A DNA stretch of 25,036 bases from Bugula neritina (Eukaryota > Bryozoa > Gymnolaemata > Cheilostomatida > Bugulidae): the NCBI GenBank assembly GCA_964035545.1, contig CAXIUT010000142.1:1-25036 (forward strand), read 5' to 3'. Under the pieces are notes generated by a model. It was not told where the DNA came from and ran no database searches. It saw nothing but the letters and a program-made list of their open reading frames with translations. Within the stretch, counting starts at the first letter, position 1. Every line of letters starts with the position of its first letter. Both the position numbers and the translations under genes were made by a program. Positions 1 to 11,624 of the stretch are shown one piece after another.

Positions 1-92
1 CCCAACCCCAACCCCAACCCCAACCCCAACCCCAACCCCAACCCCAACCCCAACCCCAACCCCAACCCCAACCCCAACCCCAACCCCAACCC
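1..92. repeat. Left telomere, C4A2 repeats
   Basis: An uninterrupted run of CCCCAA units (about 15 copies) starts at base 1 and ends at CCCACATT. This is the orientation expected at the left end of a ciliate macronuclear chromosome. G4T2/C4A2 repeats are known from oligohymenophorean ciliates; spirotrichs use G4T4. No variant unit is seen in this array. Confidence 0.97.
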
Positions 93-271
93 ACATTATT
101 AATTATATCGAATATCAATAACAAAAATGACCTATTATACTAGATTTATTACTAGTTTTAAAAGACTAATATTTTGTATTATCTTATTAAGAAAATATTT
201 TGTTAAGATTAATGACTATAAATTCTAATTTAAAGGTTTTTATAATATCAAAAAAAAGTAGTATCGACGTT
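93..271. other. Left subtelomeric leader, no gene
   Basis: About 180 nt of AT-rich sequence lies between the telomere and the first ATG at 272. It presumably contains the promoter and 5' UTR of the SAPS-domain gene. I see no ORF, structured RNA or repeat in it. Confidence 0.6.
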
Positions 272-2806
272 ATGAGCTGGTACAACGCTTACTCGGATAA
301 CACAAAAAAATTATAACAACTCATCGATACAAGACCCAGTCTATAGCAACTCCTCTAATTTCCATAATTTTTATAACTACTCAAAGCATATCAACCAAAA
401 CTACTCTAATATATTTCAAGTTCCATATAAATCCCACAGTAAATGGTCAAATATATCACTCAAGAACCTCATTAAACAGATTCAGATGCAAGAAAACATA
501 AATATCCCCTTCTAACACTTATAATGATTTAAACCAATACCACCTGTATCATAAATTCTTTCTTCAAAGTAAATCCCCAAACACATCGACCATTCTTCAT
601 CCAAGCATTCTAGTAATTTCTATGCAAATAGGAAGAACTACTCCCTCTACTATGTGGATATTTCTCACAAATGAACATCGTCCTCTGGAACAATCGATAT
701 AAAGAAGTAATCAACTTAGTCTATGATTTTAAAACACCTCTTCTCCTTCTAATCAAACACACATACAGTAAAGCCATCATCAACACCATAGTTTTGTATC
801 TCAATCTTGATCTCACTCGAAATCCCAATCTCACACCTTAAAGGACACAACTTAAAATACAAATTATTAAAATTGTATTCGAACAAATGAAAACAGCATT
901 TGCATCTTTCAAAAAAGATTAAGGAAAAAATCAAATAAACTAAATTATTGTCTAAAATGTCTGTGATATACTCATGGAAATAGTATAAAAATATTATCTC
1001 ATTTCAGATGGAAAAACCATGCTAGATTTCATACTAATTCAATAAAATATCGATCTCATCATGGAAATACTCATGTATAAAAAATCTATTTCACATTCAA
1101 TCATAGGACTCGCTCTTGTTATCATGAAATACTACTGTCTTTCCTCTCTTAATCAGTAGGATCTTACCAACATTGACCTTTCAAAGAAAAATCAAGAACG
1201 ACTTGAAGCTCAGCCCTTCATTAAAAAAATAATCTAACTCATTCCTTTAGTTACTGAACAACTTTTTAAATCTAGCAATTTTTCTTTATATAATTCAAGA
1301 TTATTAGATGTTTTTATTCCAATAGTATAGCTATCATCAAAAAAGATAGCATAAGTAGTCAAAAAAAGTCATTTTCTATAAATTTTACTATCATTGCTAT
1401 TCAAATGGCCTAATCTTTCAATTTTACACAAACAAATAGAAAGAACCTTTTATGCTATCTTTTGTTCTGAAAGATTGATTTGTGAATAATACAGAAAATA
1501 CCTTTTTTGTTCTGCAGGAATCATATAAATGACTGCAGGAGAATGCCTGAAAAAAGTTGATAGTATTGGGTAGAAGTCACTAAAGTTAGGATGGTTTTCT
1601 CATGTTATGAAAATAGTCAAAGTCTATTCTAAGATACAAACTAATGATGAAGAAATAAATAGATCTATAGTATAAAGAGGACTTCTTTGGGATAAATTTA
1701 ATAATTGTTTATTTCGACCATATTAAGCCCAAGGCTTCAAAGAGTTAGGTTCATATGAAGGAATCATAGAAAAAACTCCAGTTTAATTCAAAGTCATATC
1801 TGTTGTAGGAGGATTAGGATAAATGAATCCTGTCAGTAAAAGAGTTATCTAAGAATTGATAAAAGAATAATCAATGCAACAATTTTTAACCAATATGCCA
1901 GAAAAAGTAGAATAACAAAAACCAACAAATACAACTTAAGATACTCTTTTTGCAGTTCAGTAATTTCAAAGAGCACCTTAAATGTCTCCAACTAAAATAC
2001 CTTAAAATACTCCTTAAAAATAAGTATAAAATAATCAACAAAGTAAAAAATAAAATAGTCCAAATATTAAAAATTCTCCAACAAATTAAGAACCAAAAAA
2101 GTAATAATAAAAAATTGTGAAAGAATAAAGCGTTTAAGAAAATCATCCACATAATTTCAGCTAGTTTATGAACTCTAAAAAATAATAAATAGCTTCAGAA
2201 TTAGCCAAGAAAAGAAGATCAAGCAGTGAGAAAAGATTAAGTGCAAATAAATCTAGAGTTACTAGTCCTTCACCAAAAAAGTAAAGAAAATGGGATAATC
2301 CAAATACCTCACAATAAGATAATCAAAATAATAATAAACTTAAACCTCAGTAACCAAAAAAACAAAGAATCAGTCTCACCACTCCTGGCACCAAACCTCC
2401 TTCTATCCCTCACACTCCCAGATCACCTAGAATTGGAATATAAAAATCCCACGAATAAACCAAACAAGCCCATCCTTAAAAATAAAAAATAAAACAATAA
2501 AATATCGAGAATAGTCTAGTTGACGATAAAGTAGTATCTTCAATAACAAATCTCTCAGATGAAAGAATATCAAAATCAATGAGTTTTGATTAAAACAATT
2601 CTAATCATCTGTCAAGAGGATCACTACAACTTTAGCACAATAAATAAGAAATAAAATTGCATATGAGTAAAAGTGCTATCAACCTCAATGAACTAAAAAA
2701 TGTCCAATTTAAAAGATAAAGATCTTTAAAGCCAAATAAATAATAATTCAGAAAAATAGATTAAAAAGATAAAGTTTTTCTGTCCTTTCTAGGAGTTAAC
2801 ATATGA
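272..2806 (+). CDS. SAPS-domain protein, probable PP6 (Sit4-type) phosphatase regulatory subunit
   Basis: An open frame of 844 codons ending in TGA, with no intron needed. With TAA/TAG read as Glu, residues 1-110 carry the SAPS-family signature: a WYNAYSDNTKKLEQLID start, then SLEQLLEFPEF, KLLEYIS, MVKYITQEP, and a basic-KYP segment leading into a second helix. The helical, Leu-rich region continues to about residue 520. The last ~320 residues are low-complexity (N, Q, K, S, P-rich) with repeated SPTK/SPKK-like sites, as in the disordered tails of SAPS proteins. Family members bind PP6/Sit4-type catalytic subunits and direct them to substrates; that role is inferred from the family. The gene is the first after the left telomere and converges on the DENN gene, with 32 nt between stops. 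The N-terminal domain call is good; the exact orthologue is not resolved. Confidence 0.78.
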
Positions 2807-2838
2807 TTGTAAACCATAAAACTAATATTAATCATTAT

Positions 2839-4706
2839 TCAATCTTCCTTATTTTCTATATAGTAACAGTATAACTGAGTCTTCTTCAAATAAACCATCA
2901 ACTAAGACCAAACTAACTTTGCCTCTTATGAATCACTTCGACCTCCAAGCATGCGCTAGATAAATTTATAATAATCTCTAATATTTTTTGATTTAGTCCA
3001 AATCGATAACACATTTAGTTTTAAAGCTATTGATGTCAACTATGTATTTAAACTACCTCCGAATACAAGACCTGTATCCAAATTAATCACAATTCCTTCA
3101 GATATTGATAATTTTGCTTTTTCTATCAATCCAGCTAAATTTAGTTTTCTATTCAAAAAGATCTCGATCTTTTGTTTATTTGATCTCCTGTTTTCAGACC
3201 ATAAACCTAAAATCAAACCCATTGGAGCATCCAAATAAGTCTCATGTTCTTCACGAATCGCACTTACTATGATCGGATTTACATAAATTAACGGTCTTAT
3301 CAGCTAAAGAAACTATAACACAGTCTAACTTATTCTTACTTTATTTGTTGAATATAAAACTATTTTTATTTAAGCCAAACCATAAGCTAGCAATAGACCA
3401 TACAACTTAGTCTAGATAGCTTATTCCGATCCATTGTTGATAAATATTTGAGTATTAAATAGTCTATTTTGTAGATATTTGTCAATTAATTGAAAACTAC
3501 TTTAAAGAGGAGGAACATCAGCTGAAAATCTTAAACCTGACTATCCAATACAACAATCAATAGTTTTATTATAATCTGTACTTTTTTGATGGAGAAAACT
3601 TAAAGATTGTTAAAGTTAGTTTGATATTTCAGTTCCATAACTACTTTCAGTCAGAGTTTAAATATGTTTTTTTCTTAATTGTATCCTATCCATCATTAGA
3701 CTTGATAACTTTCTAAACTAATTAAAAAATTTCCATTGAGAAAGAAAACAATAATATCTAGTAAATAAATAATTTACATCTTTCATCTCTTTCTAAAGAA
3801 TAGGTTACTATACTTAACAAACTATCAAATAATCTCTTTATGCACTCTAGACTCCAGATTTCATGATAGGAATAACAAAACTTTATCTTTTATAAGTCTA
3901 TTGAATATTAGCTCTTACCATTGAATTTGAAGTTATTTTAGTTTTAGAACTACAAGGAGATAAAGATAAATCAGGAGTTTTTAAATAATTCTAGCCATAT
4001 ATTAAAGCTAAATACCCACTAAAATCATATTTCTATTCAAATGGATAGTTATATATTATACAAGGACCGTCCTTTCCAATTCCAGTTACAAAAAAGTGTT
4101 CGAAAATAGGTTTAGAATTACTTATTTTCTTGAAAAGAGACTTTTATGAACGAACTGAAAACTATCTACCGAATATTGGCATAGGCAAAGGAATAGTTTT
4201 AGTTGATACAGCCTTTACATGACTTTCTTCTCCAAAACTTTTGTCATACTATTTTCTCCTTTAAGAGCTTTTTTTCAGTAATTTTTGTATTGACTTTTTA
4301 GGTACAAATTCATCAGAATCTATCTAAGATAAATCTTACTGAATATTACTTTAGTCTTAGTCTTTCGAATCTATAAATGATTAATTTTTCCTATAGAGGT
4401 AGAAAGATTTTATTTTTTACTTTGTACCTTTGGAGATTGATTCAAGCAAGTGTCATTATTTTAATTTTGTGTAAAATCAGTTTAATTTTATTAATCACTT
4501 TAGCTGTCAAATTTTTATTATATGTTCATTTTAGGCGTTTAAGGGGTTTTTAAAAGATCTTGGTGATCAAACTTAGTTAACTGTTCTTTAAGTTCTGATA
4601 TTTATCGATAGAGAGAGTTGATAAGACCCTTAGCTTTATCAAGTTGACGTTTAAGATCTTGATTTTATCGAATTAGTTCTCGTTTCTAATCTTTTTCAAA
4701 CAGCAT
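2839..4706 (-). CDS. DENN-domain protein with N-terminal coiled coil
   Basis: Two exons, 4706-4340 and 4319-2839, joined across a 20-nt intron give 615 aa. The start ATG (4706) is the first after an in-frame TGA at 4743-4745. Residues 1-45 are a Glu/Lys-rich coiled coil, followed by an acidic linker. The upstream DENN region begins near residue 190 (PIFEHFFVTGIG, then CIIYNYPFEY). The core DENN block follows near 430-490 (LYGLLLAYGLAEIKIVLYS, then YLDAPMGLILGLW), the usual layout before a C-terminal helical region. DENN proteins are guanine-nucleotide exchange factors for Rab GTPases in membrane traffic; which Rab is unknown. The N-terminal exon lies in another frame from the DENN exon, so the join depends on the intron call. 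A 50-nt intron (4371-4420) would also restore frame but breaks the 20-nt rule. Confidence 0.75.
4320..4339 (-). other. 20-nt intron in DENN gene
   Basis: Begins GTAAGATT and ends GATAG on the minus strand. Removing it joins the coiled-coil exon to the DENN frame through an AAT codon (phase 1). It is chosen over a 50-nt alternative because 20 nt matches the other introns here. Confidence 0.6.
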
Positions 4707-4797
4707 TTAAAACGTTTATATACTAGCTTAACTCAATTATAATCAAGATTAAGTATAAAAAAATATAAAAATAATGACCTATGAATCGTAGACCAAC

Positions 4798-5502
4798 TCA
4801 ACTAAATTAAATTTTAAAATATTGCTACTATCCGATATAGATTGATTCTGGATGCTTAAATTATTTTGGTGATGATGGTTAAGGCGTAGAAGGTATTTTT
4901 TTTATTGATGGTTAAGGAATTTTAACAGCAGATGGCGGTTAAGAAATTTTAACTACAGATGGTGGCTTATTTTTGTAGATTTAACGAATACTCATGTTAG
5001 TATCTTCCACTTTCTTTTTTTACATTTTATGTTTAAGTTTTAATGCTTCTTATCTCTTTTCCCTTCTTGTCGGTTGAGTAAAAGATTCTTTTTTCTGAAA
5101 GGAAGGCTGGAATGAAGAAGTCGTAAGATTGCTTGCCGTTGATAATTCATCAGTAATAGAGCTACCAGTAAAAGGATTTTTAGCTTTTGTAGTTCTTGGG
5201 TGTATATTGGACCGAAAATCAACTTCTTTAGGTTTTTCTGAAATTATTTTTTAATTAAAGACCTCTTAGGCTATAGAATGTCCAAATTAATCCATTTAGT
5301 AATATTTCTGTTAACACTTTTTGAGTATTTTCTATTCCATACCTTTGTCACTGGAATCAACTAAGCTTTTGTAAAGTCGTGAGTTTTTTTTAAATGTTTT
5401 AAACATCGAATAGGTTTCATCACCATAAGACAGTAGAGATTGACTTTGACTTACAGTAGAACGATTTGATTTAAATGGATTGATCAAATCATTGTTTTGC
5501 AT
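4798..5502 (-). CDS. Unknown basic, probably disordered protein with proline repeat
   Basis: A single open frame of 234 codons, ATG at 5502, TGA at 4798-4800. I do not recognise a domain. The N-terminus has NPFKSNRSTVSQSQS. The middle is rich in Ser, Thr and Lys, with a short charged helix (RREKREEALKLKHKMEKKK). Residues about 180-215 hold a degenerate proline repeat (PPSVVKI, PPSAVKI, PEPSIKKIPS, PEPSSPK). This composition suggests a scaffold or microtubule-associated protein, but that is only a guess. It lies 91 nt upstream of the DENN gene on the same strand. An in-frame repeat and consistent codon use support it as a real gene. Confidence 0.7.
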
Positions 5503-5580
5503 TATATTTTATATACCAGCAAATAAGACCTAAATTTCTGTAAAATTTTCTATATCATTAAACCCTAAATCAAACTATTT

Positions 5581-5908
5581 TCAAGCTAATATCATTTTTA
5601 TCAGATTATCTTTAGTTTAAGTCAAAATAATAGACTTAAATAAATAGTTACTTAAAACTTTTTCTTTTATTTTTAGTTATTTCTTGATCTCTTTGATAAT
5701 TTTTTCAATTTGATATTTAATTAAAGATATAAAATGTAAACTTTGTTTTTTTGAATCCTTGAAAGCTTTATTTACTGAATTTAATAGATAAAGTTGATTC
5801 TTATTCATAAGCTATTCTTTTACTTATTGAATCTATCTAAAACCTTATGAATGATATTTAATATCAGTATTTTTGTACTTTGTTCAATAATTTTAGTGCA
5901 GTGGACAT
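5581..5908 (-). CDS. Small lysine-rich helical protein, 5' end uncertain
   Basis: The secure part is the open frame from about 5832 down to a TGA at 5581-5583. It encodes QEVKEELMNKNQLYLLNSV, a short Lys-rich stretch, and helical segments to KDNLIKMILA. It has no domain I recognise. The start is unresolved. A first exon MSTALKLLNK at 5908-5879, joined across 5833-5878 (46 nt, GT...AG), gives 93 aa, but 46 nt is far from the usual 20. Other possibilities are a start at the internal Met (5808, 75 aa), a 35-nt intron from the ATG at 5930, or a one-base frameshift in the A5 run near 5869-5873. It is divergent from the coiled-coil gene, with start codons about 20 nt apart, so the promoters would overlap completely. 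Confidence 0.42.
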
Positions 5909-5928
5909 AATTTATTTTCAGAAAAATC

Positions 5929-7122
5929 ATGCTTATAAACCTCAGAAAGAAAAACAATAGCAGCAAAGATCTCAATATCTCGAACAGCTCCCATACCTCA
6001 GTTGAAGATTCAAGAGTTGACTCCAACTCCTTAAAACGATTTACTCGCAAAAAAAATTAACTTAACGATAGCAACCGTTCAATCAAAACACCTAAAATGA
6101 TTGATGCAGCAATAAAAAGTTCTCTTTAACAACAAAAACCAATCTATTAAACAAGAAAACCTTATAATGTAGGCAACGGATTCATCAGACAAGAAGATCT
6201 CTATTTAAAAATATCACATACTCCCAGTAAAGGATCATTTATAACTCCTCCCATTAGCACAGATAGAGCTACTGAAGCAACCACTGCTAATAAAATTCAT
6301 TAGAAGATAAAAAAGTATGGAGAAACAGATGTGCCGACGATCAAAAAAACAAATAATGTTGATCTCTAAGAAGAGTTATAACTAAGTCAAGCAGAGGTTA
6401 TGATGCTTTAAGACTAAAATTTAAGACTAAAAGGATAAATTAGTTCACTCGAATCAGAACATCTTCGATTAAGACTTGCTCAATAAAAATAGTATAAACT
6501 TACAGTTAGTAAGCTTAAATAAGATTCTTAGATTCTAAAGAAATAAATTTCAACTAAAAACTAACTAATAAAACAGCTTCAAAAGACTTAAGCATCTCTT
6601 ACTAGAGAACTAAAAGGAGTTAAATATGATAAACAATATCTGTAAAAACAATTATAAGAAATTTATAAGAAAAGAGTTCCAAAAGAATTTAAAGATTTAA
6701 TGTCATTTAGATAGCTATCTTTAATGAAACAAATCTAATAATTAAGAAAATAACTTGACTAGAAAAAGACATAAAAATAAAAGAATATGGAGGGCTAAAT
6801 TGGATAACTAAAGATTAAGAATAATTAAAAATAAGGTTCTATTAAAAAATATTAGATTCAAAGTCATGTTCTTTCTAAAAAAATAGTAGATGCTTAGTAA
6901 TAGATAAAAATTCAAAATTAACAATTCAATAGATGTTTTTTGAACTTAAGATAAATGAATGGAAGTCTGGTTGATCAACTAAAAAGGACAAGAAAATAAA
7001 ATCTGAACCTTAAAAGAATGCATATTCTATCACAAAATCATAAAAGAAAAGGAAGCACCCTTTCAGAAGAATCAGATATCTTAAGCATCAGCCTTTCTCC
7101 AAGATCTCCAAGAGATCTGTGA
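5929..7122 (+). CDS. Coiled-coil protein (397 aa), function unknown
   Basis: A continuous frame from ATG 5929 to TGA 7120-7122. Residues 1-130 are Ser/Thr/Lys-rich and likely disordered. From about residue 145 a long heptad-like coiled coil runs to about 370 (for example LEEELELSQAEVMMLEDEN, then LRLKGEISSLESEHLRLR). The tail has SPRSPRDL, a likely proline-directed phosphorylation site. Reading TAA/TAG as Glu gives the E/K alternation expected of a coiled coil; reading them as Gln would not. The frame stays open upstream to an ATG at 5851 that would add a hydrophobic segment; I prefer 5929 because the added part looks like non-coding AT-rich DNA. The gene converges on the next one, with 34 nt between stops. 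A cytoskeletal or basal-body role is plausible but unproven. Confidence 0.75.
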
Positions 7123-7156
7123 TATTTTGCATTTTTTATATTAAAAAAATTTAATA

Positions 7157-7897
7157 TCATTTCCTAATCACCAAAAAACAAAAAGCTTGCATCCATTCTA
7201 TCAACTAACTCTTCACTGGTATCCCGATTTCATCCTTAAATGTTCCTGCTTTAATTTTTACTACTAGATAATGATCAAAGTGAATAGTTTAAAACCTAGT
7301 CCAAAATTATTTAAGATTCTAATAGTGCATCTTTGTCCCAGATTTCTCGAGATAACTAAGTTCTAATCCATTTTTTCTATCAATTTTAAGTTTATACTCT
7401 TCCCATCGACTAAACATCTCATTATGTTTAATAACTATTCCTGAAATTTCTTCCTTAAATATTGATTTTTCATTAGTAAAAATATTTACAGTACCCATTC
7501 TTATCCAAGTTAACTGAGAAAATATCTTATATATTGTCTATTTTTCAACATAATAGATCTCCTCCTATTAATGTTCAGTCTCAACCTTCAATATTACTTT
7601 CTAGCTTTTCTTATCAGCATATATTTTAACTTTATTTATATCTGCTACCAAAAGATTACCAAAAGTTTGTGTTGTCAAACGAATAGTATTATTTTTTGTC
7701 TTATCAGAATGAGTGGCCTTTTTTTAACAAACTAACTAAAGTAATACTATTTCTTTAAATTTTAATTCAGTTTCATCTTCTTCTTTATCAATTTTAGTTT
7801 TGGTTGGTTATGTCAACTAAGTTATAGAGTTTTATTCTTTAAGATATTCTTTTGGAAGACTTTGACGAGAACCTTCAGTTGTTATTGAAAGGTCCAT
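7157..7897 (-). CDS. Unknown 246-aa protein, possible PH-like fold
   Basis: A single frame from ATG 7897 to TGA 7157-7159, with an in-frame TGA a few codons upstream of the ATG fixing the start. Residues 1-45 are polar. The rest alternates short beta-type segments (FKEIVLLELVCEKK, IRLTTQTFGNLLVADI, KVILKVETEHEEEEIYYV, EEISGIVIKHNEMF, DHYLVVKIKAGTF) and ends in an amphipathic helix (SELIEWMQAFCFLVIRK). This pattern of strands closed by a helix resembles a PH-like or C2-like fold, but no signature motif is present, so this is only a structural guess. It lies 102 nt downstream of the NEK kinase on the same strand. Confidence 0.7.
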
Positions 7898-7999
7898 CTA
7901 TTATTATCATTTATTATCTACTTTTAAAATTGTCATACTCTTTTTAAAAAATTCAATCATAACATCGAAAATAAAAAGATTTAGATCACTTTTTGTTAT

Positions 8000-9149
8000 T
8001 CAACGATTATATCTTTTTGATACTATTTTAGGAAGCGATTAATGTCTTTTCTTTGGTGATATTCTCTCTGATTTTATCAACTCTACTTTCCTACTGGACT
8101 TCAAGGGAGGAAGACTGATACCTAAAGAATATGGACTCTTCTTCTTTACCTACAAAGTACTCTTATTTCTTTTTACTACAGATATGACTCTCAAAGGAGA
8201 ATAGTTAGCTTTGGGTAGTTTTTCAGTTAAATAATTGATATTCTTTGTTATTTTGATAGTTCGAAGTAAAACTGATTTTTCATCTGCCTCAAGTTATCTC
8301 ACTTTTTTCTGGTTATTTCGAATCAAAGGTAAATCAAGTATCTCTCTACAATTCAACCTTTCTTGGGGATTTACTTTGATCAAATGTTTCAATAAAATTG
8401 ATAGATCTTCAGAATAAGTCTTATTGATCCTTGAATAATATCCTCGACTAACCTTCTTAAACAATCCTTCCATATCTCTAGCTCTAAAAGGAGGCTTCAA
8501 GTTTATAAATTCATATAGTACACACCCCAAAGACCAAATATCAGATTTTGCATCATATGGTTTATCATGCCATACTTAAGGACTGGCATAATATGGTGTG
8601 CCTGTTTGAGTTTAGCACATTGCTTCTTTTCTCACCACTTTTGATACATTCATATCTCCTAATTTAGCAACTCCGTTTTTGCATAAAAATACGTTAGCGC
8701 TCTTAATGATTTTATTGGTACCTTAATGTCTCGATGATAAATTTTGAGATCATGAAGAGCACACAATCCCTTTACAACTTGGATGAAAATATCCCATATC
8801 TCATCTTCTTTGAACTGAGCACCTCTTTTTTTATGATCGAATATTTTTTGAAGCAAATCTCCTCCATCAGCATATTCCATGATGATACTATTTTAGTTAG
8901 TTATTACCAAAGCGACTTGGTTGGAGGGTCATAAAAAGCCTACTTGTAACCTATGATGTTCTGATGTCGAATCGATGCCAGGATTCTCACCTAATTAACC
9001 GCATTATGAATCTATCTGTTCGATAGATTTATTAATTTAACTTTCTTCAAAGCATAAATGGACTAGTCTACTCTTCTCTTCACCTTATATACACTCGAAT
9101 AGGCACCTTCTCCCAACTTAGCGATTATCTCAAAATCATTTATTGACAT
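8000..9149 (-). CDS. NEK (NIMA-related) serine/threonine kinase
   Basis: Three exons (9149-8908, 8887-8722, 8701-8000), with two 20-nt introns removed, give 369 aa. Residues 1-260 are a complete kinase domain: glycine loop GEGAYSSV (13-20), catalytic Lys35 in YALKKV, alpha-C Glu53 (TAG codon) in NEVRIL, IIMEYADGGDL (82-92), HRDIKSANVFL (132-142), GDMNVSKV (151-158) at the DFG position with Asp152 kept, and TGTPYYASPEVW with Glu178 (TAA codon). The form GD(L/M)NVSKV and the YKEAF and CIIMEYADGGDL blocks are typical of protist NEKs, which regulate cilia and centrioles. The Lys/Ser-rich C-terminal ~110 residues are unlike any domain I know. Both introns fall inside conserved blocks, so the splicing is well determined. 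Confidence 0.93.
8702..8721 (-). other. 20-nt intron 2 in NEK gene
   Basis: Starts GTACCAAT and ends TTAAG. It lies exactly between HRDIK and SANVFL of the catalytic loop (phase 0). Removal restores the invariant HRDIKSANVFL. Confidence 0.95.
8888..8907 (-). other. 20-nt intron 1 in NEK gene
   Basis: Starts GTAATAAC, contains TAACTAAC and ends AATAG. Splicing completes Cys81 (TG|T) within SLCIIMEYADGGDL, a conserved NEK segment. Without removal the kinase frame is lost. Confidence 0.93.
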
Positions 9150-9333
9150 TACTAAATAATAATCAATGAATATTATTGATAATCAACATCCAGAACACAG
9201 GTTTTTATCAGATTAATGAAATTTTATATAAAATTCTCAATTTATGTCCATTTTTATTCTTACTTTATTTTTGATACTGGTCTATAGATTATAATCTGAA
9301 AAGCGTTATTAATTAATAAGATTTATAATTAAA

Positions 9334-11568
9334 ATGGACTACTCTCTCCCCAGAAAAAGCAACCTTCCAGATACAGCACCTAAAAGTCATCTCACTCAAC
9401 AAGCAAATGCTAATTTATCATCACCAAAATAACTAACCTTTAGAAATACCCCTTCTCCTACTCGAAAATATAACAAAAATAACGAGTAAATATCAAGTAG
9501 ATTAAATCCTTTTCCTGACCATCAAACCAATAGAAATCAATATTCTCCTCTAGCTATTTCACCTTCATTGTTATTATCTGCCCGTACTCCTGATGATGTA
9601 GATCATCTGATAGTGGAACATAAATATGAAGTATAGACTCTTTTACTTTAAATAGGAAGATTACAAGAATAACTTACTAGAGCTCATTAGTTTAGAGATC
9701 TTTAGTTGAGAAAAGCTAAAGAATAACATGAATAAACATCTTTTTTATAGATTTCACAACTAAAACAAACTCATCAAGGACAAGTATAAATATTTTAATT
9801 ACAAATAAGAAAACTCAAAGACCAACTTAATGATAAAAATAATGCCAATAATCGTTTGTAGACTTTACTTGCCAGATAAAAATAAACAAACTAAAGATAA
9901 AAGAACCATTTCAAAGATTAAGTCAAAATTCTAATCTAAAAGAAAAATACATAAATATTTTAACTCAAACAAAACGGATAAAACAAACTAAGATAATTCG
10001 AAGTACAAAGAAACAGTTAAATATAATAAATAAAATATACTTGTGACAAATAACTATCAAAATTGAATAGATTATTATAAAAACATCAAGATGAATTAAT
10101 TCAAATAAAATCTTTTTCATAAATATAAAGAAAATAAAAACAAAAAACTATTTTGTATCTATAAAATTAGAAAAATAATGTATAAAAAAGATATTAATAA
10201 AGATTAAGCTAACAAACTAAAAAATATGACAACATAAAATAAAAATTTAATTAATTCATTAATTAATTTAGCACAGATTCATAAAGAAGTAGATAAGAAC
10301 TAAAAGATATATTTTAAAGTTAATATTCAAATCAAATAAATTTATTAAAAACATTTTAATAATAAAATAATCAACTAAGAAAACAACTTTAAACAGTTAT
10401 ATTAACAACCAATATTGAGAGATAATCTATGAAAGAATAAAATCAACATCTGAAGTAAAGAATCAAATAAAACTCATAAAATTCAATTACTTAAATGGAA
10501 TTACTTAAAGTAAAAATGGCTGCTTTGCATCATATCGATATCAATAACCTTAAATAACTATATTAAATGAAACTTAAACATTCATCTCATTCTATTGTTA
10601 GATTAGATTAAGAATTGTCAAAACTTAGATAGTTTACAAACCTTTTAACTGCTTAAAAATATTAACTCAAAAAAAGATTTTAAAATACCATCGCCATCCT
10701 TAATTCTAAAATATTAAAAATGAGAATGGGAATGTCATCAATGGAAAATTAGTTCAAATAAAAATTAGATAACTAAAAAAGTGTCATGCTCATGACCAGT
10801 AGAAGTTTCCTTAAAGAAGCTTAAGTAAAAACTAATAATAATAAATTTTTATAAGAATAAATCAGAAAAGTAAGACAACTAATGGATCTCCAAGGCAGAT
10901 AGTATTAAAATAATTAAAAATAAGTTGAAGAAAGAATTCAAGAAGCTCATAATCAACTTGAAAGGTTAAGTAATAAAGCTGTCATATTAGCTCAATAAAA
11001 GAAATAGATATAGACAGCGATGGAAGAACTAAGAGCAGCAAAAGATGAATAAATAAAGCAACTGAGAGCACAAATAGCTGTCGTATAAATGCCTTAGAAT
11101 GGAATAGTACAATAGATGAAAATAATAGATGAATTAAAGTAATAGCTAGGCAACAAAAAATAATAAATAGGCATCCTTAAGGATAAAATAACAACTTTAT
11201 AATCACGTATGAAAGAAATGCAGGCTTAAGCTGAAAGATTGCAGATGGAAAATCAAATGAATAGCGATCAAATGAGAAAATAATTTCATGGAGTAGCTGA
11301 GAGACATCTTGAAGAATTTAAAGTATATTATTAAGATAAACTAAAAAGAATGGAATAATAAAAAGTATAACTCAAAAAGATAGTTAGTAGTCAGTATGAA
11401 CAAATTACCTAGTTGATAAAAAAATATAAACATACTTAGTAAGATCTAAAAGAAGCAGTAAAAATGATGAAGAAAAGAACATAACTTTAATAAAAAGTAA
11501 TGAATATTGGACTTGATACCAATCTTGTTAAAAATATGGCATAACTCTTGCCTCGTAATAAAGCATGA
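9334..11568 (+). CDS. Long coiled-coil protein (744 aa), function unknown
   Basis: A continuous frame from ATG 9334 to TGA 11566-11568, followed directly by a second TGA. Residues 1-90 are Ser/Pro/Asn-rich (PRKSNLPDTAPKS, then NTPSPTRKY) and likely disordered. From about residue 95 to 735 the protein is almost entirely Lys/Glu-rich coiled coil with Leu at heptad spacing, including MEELRAAKDEEIKQLRAQ near residue 565. TAA/TAG codons are very frequent and read sensibly as Glu. No globular domain is visible, so a structural cytoskeletal, centriolar or ciliary role is only inferred from the architecture. It is the last gene before the first internal telomere array, which begins 57 nt after its stop codon, so the 3' UTR must be very short. 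Confidence 0.78.
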
Positions 11569-11624
11569 TGATATTTGAGTATTATTTTTATCAATATTCG
11601 CATTATTCATAATTATCTTGTCCT

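Noticed and set aside
3000-3480. Plus-strand frame opposite the DENN gene
   Set aside because: It is open for some distance but lacks domain signal and ends in TGA; the minus-strand frame carries the DENN motifs.
4371-4420. 50-nt GT...AG intron in the DENN gene
   Set aside because: Restores frame, but a 20-nt intron at 4320-4339 does so too and matches the length of nearly all other introns.
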